A stretch of 64,000 nt of DNA, taken from the NCBI GenBank assembly GCA_003260075.1, contig QLIY01000076.1, positions 14,895 to 78,894 on the forward strand, written 5' to 3'. The position numbers were made by a program, and so were the translations under genes. The notes below the pieces were generated by a model. That model did not search any database and was not told the DNA's origin. It worked only from the letters and a program-made list of their open reading frames with translations. Source of the stretch: Phallusia mammillata. Taxonomy: Eukaryota > Chordata > Ascidiacea > Phlebobranchia > Ascidiidae. Positions 1 through 11,516 of the stretch are shown here, piece by piece; position 1 is the stretch's first letter, and each line of letters opens with the position of its first letter.

Positions 1-3000
1 GCAGTCCACACAGATAGGGTGTTTTGTAGATCTTATATTCAAACACTTTCAATGAAGAATGAAGAGGACGGTGGGAGGCGGTAGAAACGATCGGAAACGA
101 ATAGGAAACGGATAGGAAACGGTTTCTACAAAAAACATGGCATTAGCACTGCGCTTTAAATGTAGGAATGTAACTTTAAGCTCACCAACTGTTATGGGAA
201 CCGGAAGACAACAAATAACATGGGCAATCCCAGAAATCACTGTCACACACCTAAATACACAATAAAACATGAGACCACAATATGCCATTATGACGTCATA
301 CACAATGCTTACCAAGCTATGTAGAGCAACAGTGTAGAAAGTCACGCTTCACGTGAATATCGTACAAGAACGCTGCGTAAACAAATACAACTTAAATAAA
401 CCCAACTACACGTACAGTACGACTATTAAAAAAGGGGAATGACATTTTAGGTCAAGTTCACAGCGGTTAGCAGTCATTATGGTAATTCACAATATTGAGT
501 CATTAAACACATATATATACAAAAGTGACTCACCAATAATCGTCAATAAACAGCTTTTCTACAACAACCGACGCAGCACCGTACTCCACGGAAGTCAGCA
601 ACGAAAAGAACTAAACCACGTTGCGTTATCACATAAAACTGGCAGTCCATTGTTACGTCACACAACGCAATAGATTACAACACAAGTTGTACTGAGGAAA
701 TGCGGGAATCTATAGAAATCGGCAATTACTGGCAAATAAGATGTAACACATACTATGTTGATGATGTGATTGAATTTCAAATTTTATTTGCAGGTTTTTG
801 TTTGGTGTCAGGGAAAACACATGTCTTCCGTTGGTGTCACGTAGAATCTTGTTCTTTGGTTCGGACGAATATCGTCCGCTAATCGTAAAATTCTAGTTCT
901 TACACAATTTGAAATCTGCAACAGCAGTAAATGCCTTTCTCTTTTCTCTTGTTGGGGCTCTGGTAAAGGAGCCTACAATCGGTCCGTATCTCAGCCTTCT
1001 TTGCGTACCGTACCTACGTACAGTACTTTTGATGAATTTTGCTGCGTACCGGACCCTGTCATCGTACCATATTGTAGGCCTACTGTCATCCTTGGTTTTT
1101 AAGTATTCAACTTTTATTTTAGGCTTTTTATTTTGCGAAAATACGGTAAATAAAAGTGAAAAAAAATACTTGACGGTTTGACTTTGTGGGCGGGTAGAAA
1201 TGCATGTAAAGATGCTAAAAAATACACAGATCTAATTAATGATTAGGTAACCATTTCACACAGTTAGCTTGCCAAGGTACCATTACCGCACATTTTCCGC
1301 CATAAAAAAAAACAATATGACTTTTCAGATTACTCAAGCGTAATAATCGATCGTCAAGCATGTTGAAACTTTAACAACAAACGGGCTTACTTTTTATTTT
1401 AATTAAATTATTTTAATGTCAGATTTGAACAAGTCAAATATGAGAAAAGCATTTGTTTGCAGTTTCCTGTTATTCGTGCGAAATCTAGAACAAATTTTTG
1501 CGGTTCAAACTTAAACAACCTATAGCCTTATAGATGAAATTTGTATCGAGACTGTTTAAACAGCTACAGATGTAGCAAAACTACACGTACAATCTCAAAT
1601 AAGCCTTTTAATTGTACTTTTTGGAAGGGAAAGTATATTTTCTTAAACGCGATGGTATTTTAGTGCCTAAAATCAAATGCTCAAGCCAATTGTGTTTAGT
1701 TGTACACCAACAAAAGTGCAACTGGACATCATAATGCCTTGGGGAGTATAGGGTTTCATGCCGGCTTGACACATTTGATGTCAAATTGCATTAGGTTTCA
1801 TGCCAGCTGAATTCAGGAAGGAAATCTTTCGCCATGGTGTTGCGTTCGCTTGCATTTCTATGTTTAGTTCAGTGGTTCTCAAACTGATTAAGCATGCATA
1901 CGGCGGATAAAAGAACTAAATTTTTTTTCCGCGACACAGTCTTCAGGTGGACAGAACAATAGTCGTTCAAATAATGTTAATTTTCAACTTTAGTTTGGTA
2001 AGTAATGATGGTTTTATTACCAATAATAAAAATCTGAGCTTTAAAACGTTGTCATACACACCAGTATTTCGTCATAAAGTTCTAAAACACCAGGAAATGT
2101 TTGTACTTTCGAATAGGAAATACTTCGCCTCACACATTTTGTGAATCACTGGTTTTGATGGCACCAAATAATGACCAAACTGGGTACACAAGTGGCCGAA
2201 AGAGTTTGTGTTGCAACATTTTTATGTAGTAGTTTTTTGACAGCTGATTTGAACAGTAATCGGATAGCGGACAGCAGGCCCACTTGTGTAGAAACTACAT
2301 TATAAAAAACTCGAGACGAGAGCGCAGCCCGTGAGGCAACAAAGGTTGGACTCTCCTGCTATAAAGCTCTGGTTTGAGTAAAATTTCTTTTGGCTGGTAG
2401 AGAAAATAAAATCACAGTTGGGAGTTCGGCCAGTTATTAACATCAGCGCGATAAAGCGGCTGATAATAATAGGCACTAAGCACGGCAGCTGGGTCGTTTT
2501 TTGACAGATCTCTGCTAGTTAAGTTACCTAGCTCAATACATAAGCCAGCAGTGTTTGCCAAGATTACTTGTGATGCATCTCGGTTGATGATCAAGTGCAA
2601 TTATATACACTGTAGTAAAGATGCCTTGTAAAAGAGATCTTGGCATCAGTTTAGCAAGTGCTGTAAAAGTGAACAAATGCAGATATTGAAACGATTGTCA
2701 GACCAGCATTATAACTAGTGTTTACTTTGAACAGGTCAAGAGTCCTTCAACCACCCCAAGTGTTACAGAAGCCATACTTACGAACCAGATTAACCTTGGG
2801 TGTTGAGATTGAACCAAGTTAAAAAGTGCAAGTTTCACGACAAATAACCTTTACCACTAATATGTTATGAACTGTTATTCATGTACAGATAAACAGATTG
2901 ACAACCTTTAAAGAGAGAAGAGAAACAAATTCAAACAACTTCAACAGTGTTGCACGTTGGATTTTAAATACTAGGGTAAACTTCCTTTAATAACATATGT

Positions 3001-3329
3001 TGGTTTCACCGGCTATACCATCACACTGTCATGCCTTTACCATGAACCTTTTCCGCAATACAGCACGTCACCATCCGTAGTGCAATGCATTTCAACAGTT
3101 TAATGTTTGTCCGAATTTTCACAAGTTCACGGCTCCATTACACACACCATAGACAGTTTTTCGCAAACGTGTTAACGTTTCACGTTTTCGGTTTTACGAC
3201 CAAACCAAATTGTATTTGTAATTAAGCTATTTCTAAGTAAAACCACAAAGTTTGAGCTCGGCAATAAAATTATTTGCTCTGAGCATTCAGTGTGCTGAAC
3301 ACAAAACAGTTTAAACCGAATTATTTCCA
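1..3329. other. No gene recognised
   Basis: Only short open frames with no recognisable domain or convincing splice pattern. Bases 75-125 hold a small run of GGAAACG-type repeats. A possible degenerate hAT element lies at 1870-2151. An AG acceptor at 3329-3330 (TTATTTCCAG) is the likely 3' splice site of the transporter gene that follows. Confidence 0.6.
1870..2151. mobile_element. Possible degenerate hAT-type non-autonomous element
   Basis: Starts CAGTGGTTCTCAAACTG and ends GTGAATCACTG, an imperfect inverted match to the CAGTGGTTCTCAA termini seen elsewhere in the window. Flanking 8-mers GTTTAGTT and GTTTTGAT agree at 6 of 8 positions, so the target-site duplication is weak. No coding capacity. 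Confidence 0.4.
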
Positions 3330-3365
3330 GGTGCTTGATCTGGAACTACTGTAGGATAGAGAAAT

Positions 3366-4811
3366 ATGCGACGTTTGTACGCTTTGAGTATTGGCTCAGC
3401 CATGATCGAGTCTTTGCTAGTGGCAGGCAATTTCTATGGCTGGCCATCTTTGCAGTACGTCCTGACCAAAGAAGGGTATTTTAGAAATCTCTGTGACGAG
3501 CAGCCAAGCAATTCTACAGAACTAGAACCAGCAAAAAACTATTCGGATATCGTGTCTTGCCCGGCAGCGGAGGAAACTTTTAACTTAGTTTTCCAAGTGA
3601 CAATCGTGTGTCTTAATATTTTTACGATTATAACAGGTTATGTGCTGGACAGATGGGGAACTTGGGCAGCCCGAACCATAAGCTGTACACTTCTAATCGT
3701 CGGCTATCCAGGTCTGTGCTTTATAACCCCCGCTTTAAGTTGGATGCTCTTTCCTGCTACCATTGCGATATCTTCAGGTGGTTTTCTGTTATCAGTTACC
3801 AACATTCAACTCGGTAATCTAGTTCCAGAAAATCGCTCTTTCTGGATCACCGCGTTTAACGGCCTTTTTGATAGCGGTACGATTGTGTTTCTTGTTTTCA
3901 AGATTGCTTACGACAAGGGCTTGGACCCAACGGTGTTTTATGCGCTGATGACTGGGTTCTCAGTGTTATGCACAATAAGAACATTCTTCCTGATGCCAAA
4001 GAACGTAGTTCCTTTTTCGCTAAATGATGAGAAGTATTCATACGGCATCAATGAATTTTGCAAAAGAAATGTCAATGCTGATCTGAAAATGGAATTGGAA
4101 GGGTTAAACTCCGAACAAATGGAAGAAACTGAATTGTCAAAGGATGTAAATGCAATTATACCAACATTTCAGTCGTGTTTACGTTCAAGACTATACATTT
4201 TTCACGTACTCTTCTACACCACATGTTACATCAGATATGTGTTTGTGTTGGGAAGTACAATTACGTGGATGCTTGAATTTCAAGCCGAGGCTGAAGTTAG
4301 CTTTTACACTGAAGTCCTGGGTTACATGATGATTTGCGGCGTTTTCGTGGCTCCGATTAACGGACTCCTTTCGGATTTGGTGATGAAATATTACAAAACA
4401 CGGATAAACAACCCTAAACTCACGACTTTACGTGGGCTTCTAGCTCAAGTTATGTGTACTAGTTTGTTGCAAATTGCGTTGTCGGTGGCGGTTCTTGCCA
4501 AGGAGTTGTACGTTTCCTTTGCACTCGTTCTCTTCTTCCGTGCTTTTCTGTTTGGGACAGCTTATAATTTTCTAGCGCAGGCATTTCCCATGGAACATTT
4601 TGGCAAGTTAATGGGCGTAACCCAAGCCTTGGTCGGGTGTGGCAGTCTTCTTCAATACGCCCTGTTCAAAATTGCTGTCGATGTGCCAAACGGCTTCACT
4701 GTAGTTAATGTGTATTTCCTTTTTGTTTCAGTTCTTTGTCTTTTTCACCCGTTTTACCTTTATTCAAAAGCTTACGCTTCGAATTTATCAAGTACTGTGT
4801 GCAAAGAGTAG
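3366..4811 (+). CDS. SLC43A3-like solute carrier, copy 1
   Basis: 481-residue major-facilitator-type protein, close to the usual ~490 residues of the SLC43 family. Family landmarks seen: GWPSLQYVL (25-33), a loop with CPAAE and two N-glycosylation sequons (residues 49 and 58), YVLDRWGTW (92-100), TNIQLGNLVP (145-154), FFLMP (207-211), SYGINE (225-230), and near the C terminus FPMEHFGKLMG. The best family match is SLC43A3, which in mammals carries purine nucleobases; substrate here is inferred, and the SLC43A1/A2 amino-acid carriers are the alternative. The cytosolic loop, about 220-270, is acidic. The coding region is one exon; a 3' splice acceptor lies 36 bases before the ATG, so an upstream non-coding exon or a trans-spliced leader is likely. 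AATAAA at 4994-4999 would serve as polyadenylation signal. It faces a second copy 687 bases downstream. Confidence 0.9.
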   Translation: MRRLYALSIGSAMIESLLVAGNFYGWPSLQYVLTKEGYFRNLCDEQPSNSTELEPAKNYSDIVSCPAAEETFNLVFQVTIVCLNIFTIITGYVLDRWGTWAARTISCTLLIVGYPGLCFITPALSWMLFPATIAISSGGFLLSVTNIQLGNLVPENRSFWITAFNGLFDSGTIVFLVFKIAYDKGLDPTVFYALMTGFSVLCTIRTFFLMPKNVVPFSLNDEKYSYGINEFCKRNVNADLKMELEGLNSEQMEETELSKDVNAIIPTFQSCLRSRLYIFHVLFYTTCYIRYVFVLGSTITWMLEFQAEAEVSFYTEVLGYMMICGVFVAPINGLLSDLVMKYYKTRINNPKLTTLRGLLAQVMCTSLLQIALSVAVLAKELYVSFALVLFFRAFLFGTAYNFLAQAFPMEHFGKLMGVTQALVGCGSLLQYALFKIAVDVPNGFTVVNVYFLFVSVLCLFHPFYLYSKAYASNLSSTVCKE

Positions 4812-4993
4812 CCTTAACTTAATTTCCTAACATATTGCTGAAGTACCTTGCGAGGTACTTAAGTGTTTTAGTTCTTTCAAGGGTTCCCGAACATCAACAG
4901 ATTACTTAGATTTGTTTTTGCAAACAAATTAAACAATCTTGGAATCACCATAGTTTTTCATGAAACAACAATCATATACGTTGTATTGAGCTC

Positions 4994-4999
4994 AATAAA
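4994..4999 (+). promoter_or_regulatory. Polyadenylation signal of SLC43A3-like copy 1
   Basis: AATAAA about 185 bases after the stop codon, in a non-coding stretch. Its cleavage site is not visible from sequence alone. Confidence 0.5.
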
Positions 5000-5377
5000 A
5001 CCAATCAGTTTGATACAACAATAAGCTGCATGAGCCTAAAATCCCCATTTGGAAGCCATAAAAAATTTCTTCTTTTTTCCCTGTTCTACCCCTTCATTGC
5101 ACCTAAAATACTTTTTGTGTATGTGTTAAAATTATATGAGAATAATTGACGAAGTAGCAGAATCAGAGTCAGTCAACGAATAGTCTTATAACGATATATT
5201 TCACCCATGTGGGCATCAACAGTCGCTCTTCAAAACTAAACAGTGTGGAAGTAAAATAAAATCAAGTAAAGAAACCAACACACACAAAGAAAACAACAAC
5301 AACCTGCTACAAGCTCATTTCGCGGGTTCTAATGCTGAACTATGTCTATTGTGCAATCTCAAACTTGAAATTACACT

Positions 5378-5383
5378 TTTATT
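5378..5383 (-). promoter_or_regulatory. Polyadenylation signal of SLC43A3-like copy 2
   Basis: TTTATT on the plus strand, so AATAAA on the minus strand, about 115 bases past the stop of the minus-strand transporter gene. Confidence 0.45.
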
Positions 5384-5497
5384 TGCACCACGTTTTAAGA
5401 TTTTTGAAACGCATGTTGCTGATAAGAAAACTTAAGTCAACGTTGCACCTTAGCTGCAGAAACACCGATAAGGATTGTAAGAAAACACGGAAACGCA

Positions 5498-6985
5498 TCA
5501 TATTGCGTCTAAAACTGGTGATCTATTTCTAGGTGTTGACCAAAGATTTACCCTAAATGATTTGAAATACAAACAAACAGGAAACGAAAGGCAAGCGATT
5601 GAAGAAAGCAACAATACAGTGTTCACTAACATAAAACCATTCTTCAAAGCGGCTGCGACCTTATACAGTGGGTACTGTAATAAACTGGACACGCCCACAA
5701 GAGCTTGGGTCACGCCCATCAATTTGCCAAAATGCTCGATAGGAAAAGCTTGTGCGACAAAATTAAACGCCGTACCGAAGAGAAATGATTTGAAAAAAAG
5801 CAGCAGCACAAACGAGATTAATGGGACCTTAACAAGCAGCGTAACTGACAGTGAAACTTGCAAAAGTGAGGTAAGGGTCACTTGTGCCAACAGTCCACGT
5901 AAAATTACAACGTTAGAATTGTCTAAACGTGAACGATAATACTTCATTACTAAATCGGCAATCAGACCATTAATGGGAGCAACTAGGGCACCACATGTCA
6001 GTATGTAACCCAGAATTTCGGTGAAGAAACCGACTCCTACTTCGTCTTGAAACGTCTTAAGCCAAGTGACCATGCTTCCCATTACAAACGCATATCGTAC
6101 AAAGCATGCACAGTAAAATATAGTGTGACCTATAAAGATCCTTGAACGCAAACAAGACTTAAAAGTTGGCACTGACGGACGTTCGTTTGCTAACGTGTCA
6201 AAGTCATTCTGAGAATCATTTTCCAAAGCAACCCCTTTAGATTGAATGGCCAGTTCCGACAGGTTCTCCTCTTTCGTCCTTTTCTTCCAGTCACACTCAT
6301 TTATGCCATAGGAAAGTTCTTTATGTAAAAGTGATTGAGGTATAACTTTTCTTGGCATCAACAAAAATGTTCGGGCAGCGAAAACACAACCTACTCCAGT
6401 CATCAGAGCGTAAAATACCCTTGGGTTCATGCCATTACCATAGGCGATTTGCAGCACCAGCCAAACGACTGCGCCGCTGTCAAACACCCCGTTGATCAAA
6501 GTAACGTAAAAAGACCTATGTTGCGGAACTAGGTTCCCAAGTTGAGTATTGGTAACAAGTAACAGTAATCCGCTGGAAGAAATTAAAGCCATCGCGGGAA
6601 ATAGAATCCAACTGCGTTCGATATCCATTGTCCACAACAGGACATAGCCGGTTGTAAGCAAGGCACAACACAGGGTGCGAGCAACCCAGGTCCCATGCCG
6701 GTCCAAAACGTAAGCAAAAAGAATTGTAGAAATGTTCAGCCAGGCCACGGACAGCTGAAACACAGAGTTAAATCTTGCTTCGGCTGCTGGACATGTTGTC
6801 GTTGCCAAAACCAGCGACGCATTTTCCGTTTTGTTAAACTTGCTCGACTCCTGATTATTGCAAGAAAGAGAGAAAATCCCTTCCTTTTCTAAAACGTACT
6901 GGAGCGAAGGCCAACCGTTCCAACTTCCAGCTAGAAGTGCTTCAAATAAAGCAGTACATATGCTGGCTGCGTGCAAAACACGCAT
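5498..6985 (-). CDS. SLC43A3-like solute carrier, copy 2
   Basis: 495-residue paralogue of the plus-strand transporter, in inverted tail-to-tail orientation. It keeps the same landmarks: NGWPSLQYVL, CPAAEARFN, YVLDRHGTWVART, TNTQLGNLVPQ, FLLMPRKVIP, SYGINE, a longer cytosolic loop rich in E, K and N, and FPIEHFGKLMGVTQ. About twelve hydrophobic segments fit an MFS fold in the plasma membrane. The coding sequence is uninterrupted. On the minus strand a poly-T-rich stretch ending TTGTTTAG puts a 3' splice acceptor near 7033, about 45 bases before the ATG, as in copy 1. The two proteins differ over most of their length but share all motifs, so the duplication is not recent. Substrate is inferred from family (nucleobase or amino acid). 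Confidence 0.9.
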   Translation of the reverse strand: MRVLHAASICTALFEALLAGSWNGWPSLQYVLEKEGIFSLSCNNQESSKFNKTENASLVLATTTCPAAEARFNSVFQLSVAWLNISTILFAYVLDRHGTWVARTLCCALLTTGYVLLWTMDIERSWILFPAMALISSSGLLLLVTNTQLGNLVPQHRSFYVTLINGVFDSGAVVWLVLQIAYGNGMNPRVFYALMTGVGCVFAARTFLLMPRKVIPQSLLHKELSYGINECDWKKRTKEENLSELAIQSKGVALENDSQNDFDTLANERPSVPTFKSCLRSRIFIGHTIFYCACFVRYAFVMGSMVTWLKTFQDEVGVGFFTEILGYILTCGALVAPINGLIADLVMKYYRSRLDNSNVVILRGLLAQVTLTSLLQVSLSVTLLVKVPLISFVLLLFFKSFLFGTAFNFVAQAFPIEHFGKLMGVTQALVGVSSLLQYPLYKVAAALKNGFMLVNTVLLLSSIACLSFPVCLYFKSFRVNLWSTPRNRSPVLDAI

Positions 6986-7202
6986 ACTGTCCCTAAATAG
7001 TTTTAAACTAAACAGGCGATCAGCGCTAACTCCTAAACAACAACAACAACAACAAAAAACTGGTGATTCTATTTGAATAAGGTACCTAAGGCAAAAAGAT
7101 TAAATTAAAAATTTGTGATTTTGCTGTTAAAAAAGTATGTCACCTTTAACACACCAAAAAAAGTAACAGCATCAATTTCAACTCAAGTAGATACCTTACT
7201 GC

Positions 7203-7633
7203 AACAAGTCTCTGCAAACACTGAAGAGTTCAATGATAAACTCAATTCAGTGCTATCTGAGTTAAAAATAATTAAAGAAAGCTAACACTTTCTGTGAAAA
7301 AAATATGATGTATTGCAAAAAAAACTCAACTTAACAGAAGAAGTAAAGAAATCTAAAACAAAAGAGAACACAAAAAAGAAGAGCTTAAAAGAAATGCAAA
7401 AAGTTGTGGACAGCAACAAACAAGCAATTAATTCACAACAATATGGTCAAAGAGACTGTCTTGAGTTCAAAGGCATTTCTCTTGCAGAGTCTGAAAATAC
7501 AGATGAAATATTTATAGCAATTGCAAAGCAAGTTGGTGTACCCATAATACCCATTAGCAAATTTGACAGTTTACCTCCTTCAGAAACAAGTTTGTCTTCA
7601 CATGCTTGGACATGTGGCTCCTACACATATTAA
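7203..7633 (+). pseudogene. LINE ORF1-like fragment
   Basis: Lys/Glu-rich heptad-like sequence followed by QYGQRDCLEFKGI, which resembles the start of the RNA-binding region after the coiled coil in many LINE ORF1 proteins. A stop near 7285 and the end at 7633 break the frame. Host origin cannot be excluded on this piece alone, but the adjacent endonuclease fragment supports LINE origin. Confidence 0.55.
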
Positions 7634-7794
7634 TGGTGTGTATTGCACTGCGCCTGTTATAAGAACAAAATATTCCCCAGTGTCCAATGGTGAGTCATCC
7701 TCATGATTATATAGTTTCCTTCACATCCCACAACCAATAATACAGTCCAGCAGAATTCAAACATCTGTTATTAGGATTAAACCAGTTATCCTTA

Positions 7795-8262
7795 ATGCAT
7801 CCAAACAGAAGAAGCTTACACAAGAACCTGGAAAAGGTAATTGAGCTAATTAATAAAAATAATTACAAACCAGACAGTATAGCCATTTCTGAAACAAAAC
7901 TCACAGTAAATAAGCACAACCTGTTTAACACACCTGGCTACAATTTTCTTGCAGCTGATTCTCCCACTCATGCTGGTGGTGTTGGTCTTTATATTAATGA
8001 CTCAATACAATTTAACCCACAGTCTGATCTTTACTCACACCATCCTAGCACAGAATATTTATGGATAGAAGGTGTGATATATTCTCATCTATCCCACAAT
8101 GTTTTACAATTTCAACATTCACTGACTATAGTCATTGATAAAATAAACTCATACAAACAAACATATTACATTTGTGAAGACTTAAATATCAACTTTTTTA
8201 ACAACACCCCTTCTACACATAACTACATTCAAAGAGCAATCATCTGGAAATCATTCCCTTAA
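7795..8262 (+). pseudogene. LINE endonuclease fragment
   Basis: 155 open codons with PDSIAISETKL, LFNTPGYNF and AGGVGLYI, the order found in apurinic-like endonucleases of non-LTR retrotransposons. It ends at a stop just before the frame resumes with reverse-transcriptase C-terminal motifs. Confidence 0.75.
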
Positions 8263-8830
8263 AAATCAACCTCACAAAAATGTTTCAGCATAAATTGTGG
8301 CCAACAGAAACTAAAACAAGGGTCCCACACTAAATATCTCGGAATGATATAATAGAAGACAAACTCTCTTGGAAACAACATGTTGCATGCCATACATTGT
8401 GGCAAACTAGCCTCCGGTTCAGGTATGCTGTTTACACTTCAATATTTGCTTCATTAAATATTTGCCATCATCATTGTTGAAGCCTGTTTACTCAGCTCTT
8501 GTTGCAAGTCATTTGACTTACCACATTCTGATCTTGGGCACTGCTATACCCCATCTAATTTTTTTCACAATAAGGCTGTCCCCAACTTAGCCAACTTATC
8601 ATACAGAGAAAATGTAAATCATGTATATTCGGAAAGTAAAACTCTTAAAATTCCTGACATGTACAATTTTTAACTAGTAAAATTTATGTTCAAAGTCCAC
8701 AATAAGCTTTTGCCTCCCTTCTACACCTCTACCAATATTTACATCAGTTTAATTCATATTCAAGTAACCCGTCAATCTGCAACTAACAACTTTTTTATCA
8801 AATGAATGTCGTCAACAAAATCCTAGGCAG
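8263..8830 (+). pseudogene. LINE reverse-transcriptase C-terminal relic
   Basis: Reading across frameshifts gives TKYLGM, then EDKLSWKQHV, then IPDMYNF and KVHNKLLPPFYTS. These are the usual motifs downstream of the reverse-transcriptase catalytic core in LINE ORF2. The catalytic core itself is absent. Confidence 0.65.
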
Positions 8831-11457
8831 CATGAATTTACCAAGGCCCAAAATTATAGAATTCCATTCCCCATGCTTTTTTATCCGCATTATTTCCGCA
8901 CCTTTACGTTACTTTCCAATGTCGTGAAGACGTGAAGTCGTGAACATTGGCTTACTACCCTCCCGCCAGTTCCCTAGCAACCACCTGTCATGTGTGCTCA
9001 CATTTACAGGACCAATAGCGTACATCAATTGCGTCTTTGCAACCTGCGTATACTGACTAGTTTCAACTATCCAATGAATCCAGTTGTGTGACTATTTTTT
9101 TTTCTTGCCTACTGATATTTATTTCTGTACATGGGTGGCTGACTTGGTGACTTATATGGTCCCTTCGCCATCCCCCAGTTGCTTGCCCATTGTATAGAAA
9201 CAGATTTTGTCAAAACAGAACAACATATTTCAAATCTGCATCCTGAACTGACGCCTCTCCGTTTTAATACATTTCCCTTTACTTTGCAAATAGCATGTAA
9301 CAAACAACTTTATGAAAAACGCAAATGAAATTAGGATTTCCTCTGGTAAACTTTTACACACACCGACAACATCCTTCATTATTACACCATTTCAGCGTTT
9401 GCAAAGCAGAGTTGCACTACCTGTTGTTATCAACAACTCAAAAGTCGCGATTCTTTAAACACAAACACGAAATACTGTTAAATATTGGTTTAGCGTTTTT
9501 ACAAGCACCAGGCCTCACGAGTGCCAGAATTACGCCAAACAGTACTGCTGTTCTGTCGCCAATTTACTGGGAAATTGTGTTTCAAATTTCCGCAACGCTT
9601 TTTTGTTAATAGATGCTTACGTAAGCACTTAAGTAGTTCCCATTTTTACCACTTGGCCAAATAGCTTTTCTGTGGTCCACTTTATGACAAACGTTCAAAA
9701 ACCGTTCCTAAAGCCTTCGTGGCCTATATTATAAGCACTCCTGTATCCACTTAAAACCGTCTGGAAAAGACATATATAGGTCCAGATGTGACCTAATTTG
9801 CAGGAGAGCTACGAGTATAAAACAAATCGTGGCAGCTGCAAAATGGTCCAAGCAATACTCTTTTTACACTGCTAACGCAACAAAGGATGGCATGTTTTAC
9901 GCCTGCGCATCTGATTAAAACGCAAACAGGAGTAAAATAGTGGTTGGTTTGCGATGTTAACAATGGAATGTTAGAGCTCATTGAATTTTACTTAGAGTCA
10001 AAAAGTATGCAAATGTGTATGGATAAAAACTCAAACAATACGCTTCTACCCCATCTTGTGGATACATTGTTTCGTGATAAGTTGTTCACCATGCGGCTCA
10101 TTAGTACGGTAGTTTTAAAAATGATGTAAAAAAAGTCTCATGCGTTGGTAGAAGTGAAATTATGTAGCCTATTGATATATATGACTTCTTTCGAATTATT
10201 TTTAAGCACTGAGGTCAAAAAGACAAGTTAGAGGTATCACCGAATCGAATTCTACTTCCACCCTTCTACAATGCTTTTGTTTAGGACGTAGGCTATATGT
10301 TTATACATTATGCCCGGCAGCAAAAGTTTATTTTTAAGACGTATGTTTGTTTCAATCTTATACAAGTATAACAATTCAGTTAGATTTCCCGCACAAGGGG
10401 GTGGAAGTTGTAAGGGGTGATTCGGGATAAATCGGATCCGAAATTGCTCAAGCTCAACAATCGAAAAAATAATTTCGTGTCAAAAAACACATGTTGCCAA
10501 CACATTAGAAGCCACAACCTTGTGGGCGCGCAACCACTTAGCTTTGGTATCAAATGTATAATGTTGATATATTTGCAAAATCCTCTTCAAGTTTTTGAAA
10601 CAGTGTCAATCGTGCAAACATGTGCCGTTATTTGTTTAAAGTTTACAACAAATCCAAATCAGATATATAATTTAATACTATCCTTTCTATGAACATAAAA
10701 AACAGTAGGCCTTTACTGCTTCACTAGGTAAAAGTACAGGTAAAGCAGACAAATAAAGTTTGTTGGAATGTGACGCAAATTTAAAAACATGTGACCTTTC
10801 GACAAAAATGGATCCAAAACATCACTTTTAAGGTCGGCGACGCAATAGCCTACGTAAGCCGTTTGAAATGTTATCACAGGTGGTTAATCCTCTGACGGAA
10901 TAAAAGCGCTAGTTGTTATTCAAGGGGAATAACGTGTTTCATGTAAACTTATTTTGCAATTTTAAGGACTACAAGCGAACACAATCCGGCACTTTCGTAG
11001 AAAAATGGCCGCAAATCCCCCAAAATTGCTTTATCCCACATAATAATCCGACTGGGCGAGGTATTGGCCGATCACGTGGGCTTTGCAAATAATGCCCGCC
11101 GAAGTATTAGCCACGATCAAGTTTATAAGACAATGTCTGTATTGCAGTGTGTTTTCGCTAGACATCCGGTTTACAGATCATTGGATTACGCTACGAATTT
11201 TGTTTCCCGTTTAATGACATAAGTGGTTGAGACCTTGTTACAAATAAGAAAAAGCAACCAAATTTGATTTTTTACAATCTCATCTAAATTCATAGGTTTG
11301 CCATTGCGCCTGCAAATTAGCAAAATGAGCTTGCAAAATACTGAGTCAGTTTGTTTAATTAATAATGCCCTTTGGGGCGGTTTGTTATTTCAAAGTAACC
11401 ACGTAATAAGGATATCACACTATCGATACAACCGACACAAAATCAAGATGTGAATAA

Positions 11458-11516
<59 letters not shown>

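Larger units (their letters stand above)
7140..8830 (+). mobile_element. Decayed LINE (non-LTR retrotransposon)
   Basis: Three fragments in the order expected of a two-ORF LINE: an ORF1-like coiled coil, an apurinic-type endonuclease piece, then the C-terminal end of a reverse-transcriptase ORF. The reverse-transcriptase core is missing between about 8262 and 8300, and stops and frameshifts interrupt the rest, so it is inactive. No target-site duplication or poly-A tail was found. CR1/L2/jockey-like is the likeliest clade; that is an impression from motifs, not a phylogeny. Confidence 0.75.

Noticed and set aside
5562..5939. Open frame on the plus strand inside the transporter region
   Set aside because: It is the antisense shadow of the minus-strand SLC43A3-like gene and has no independent domain or splice support.
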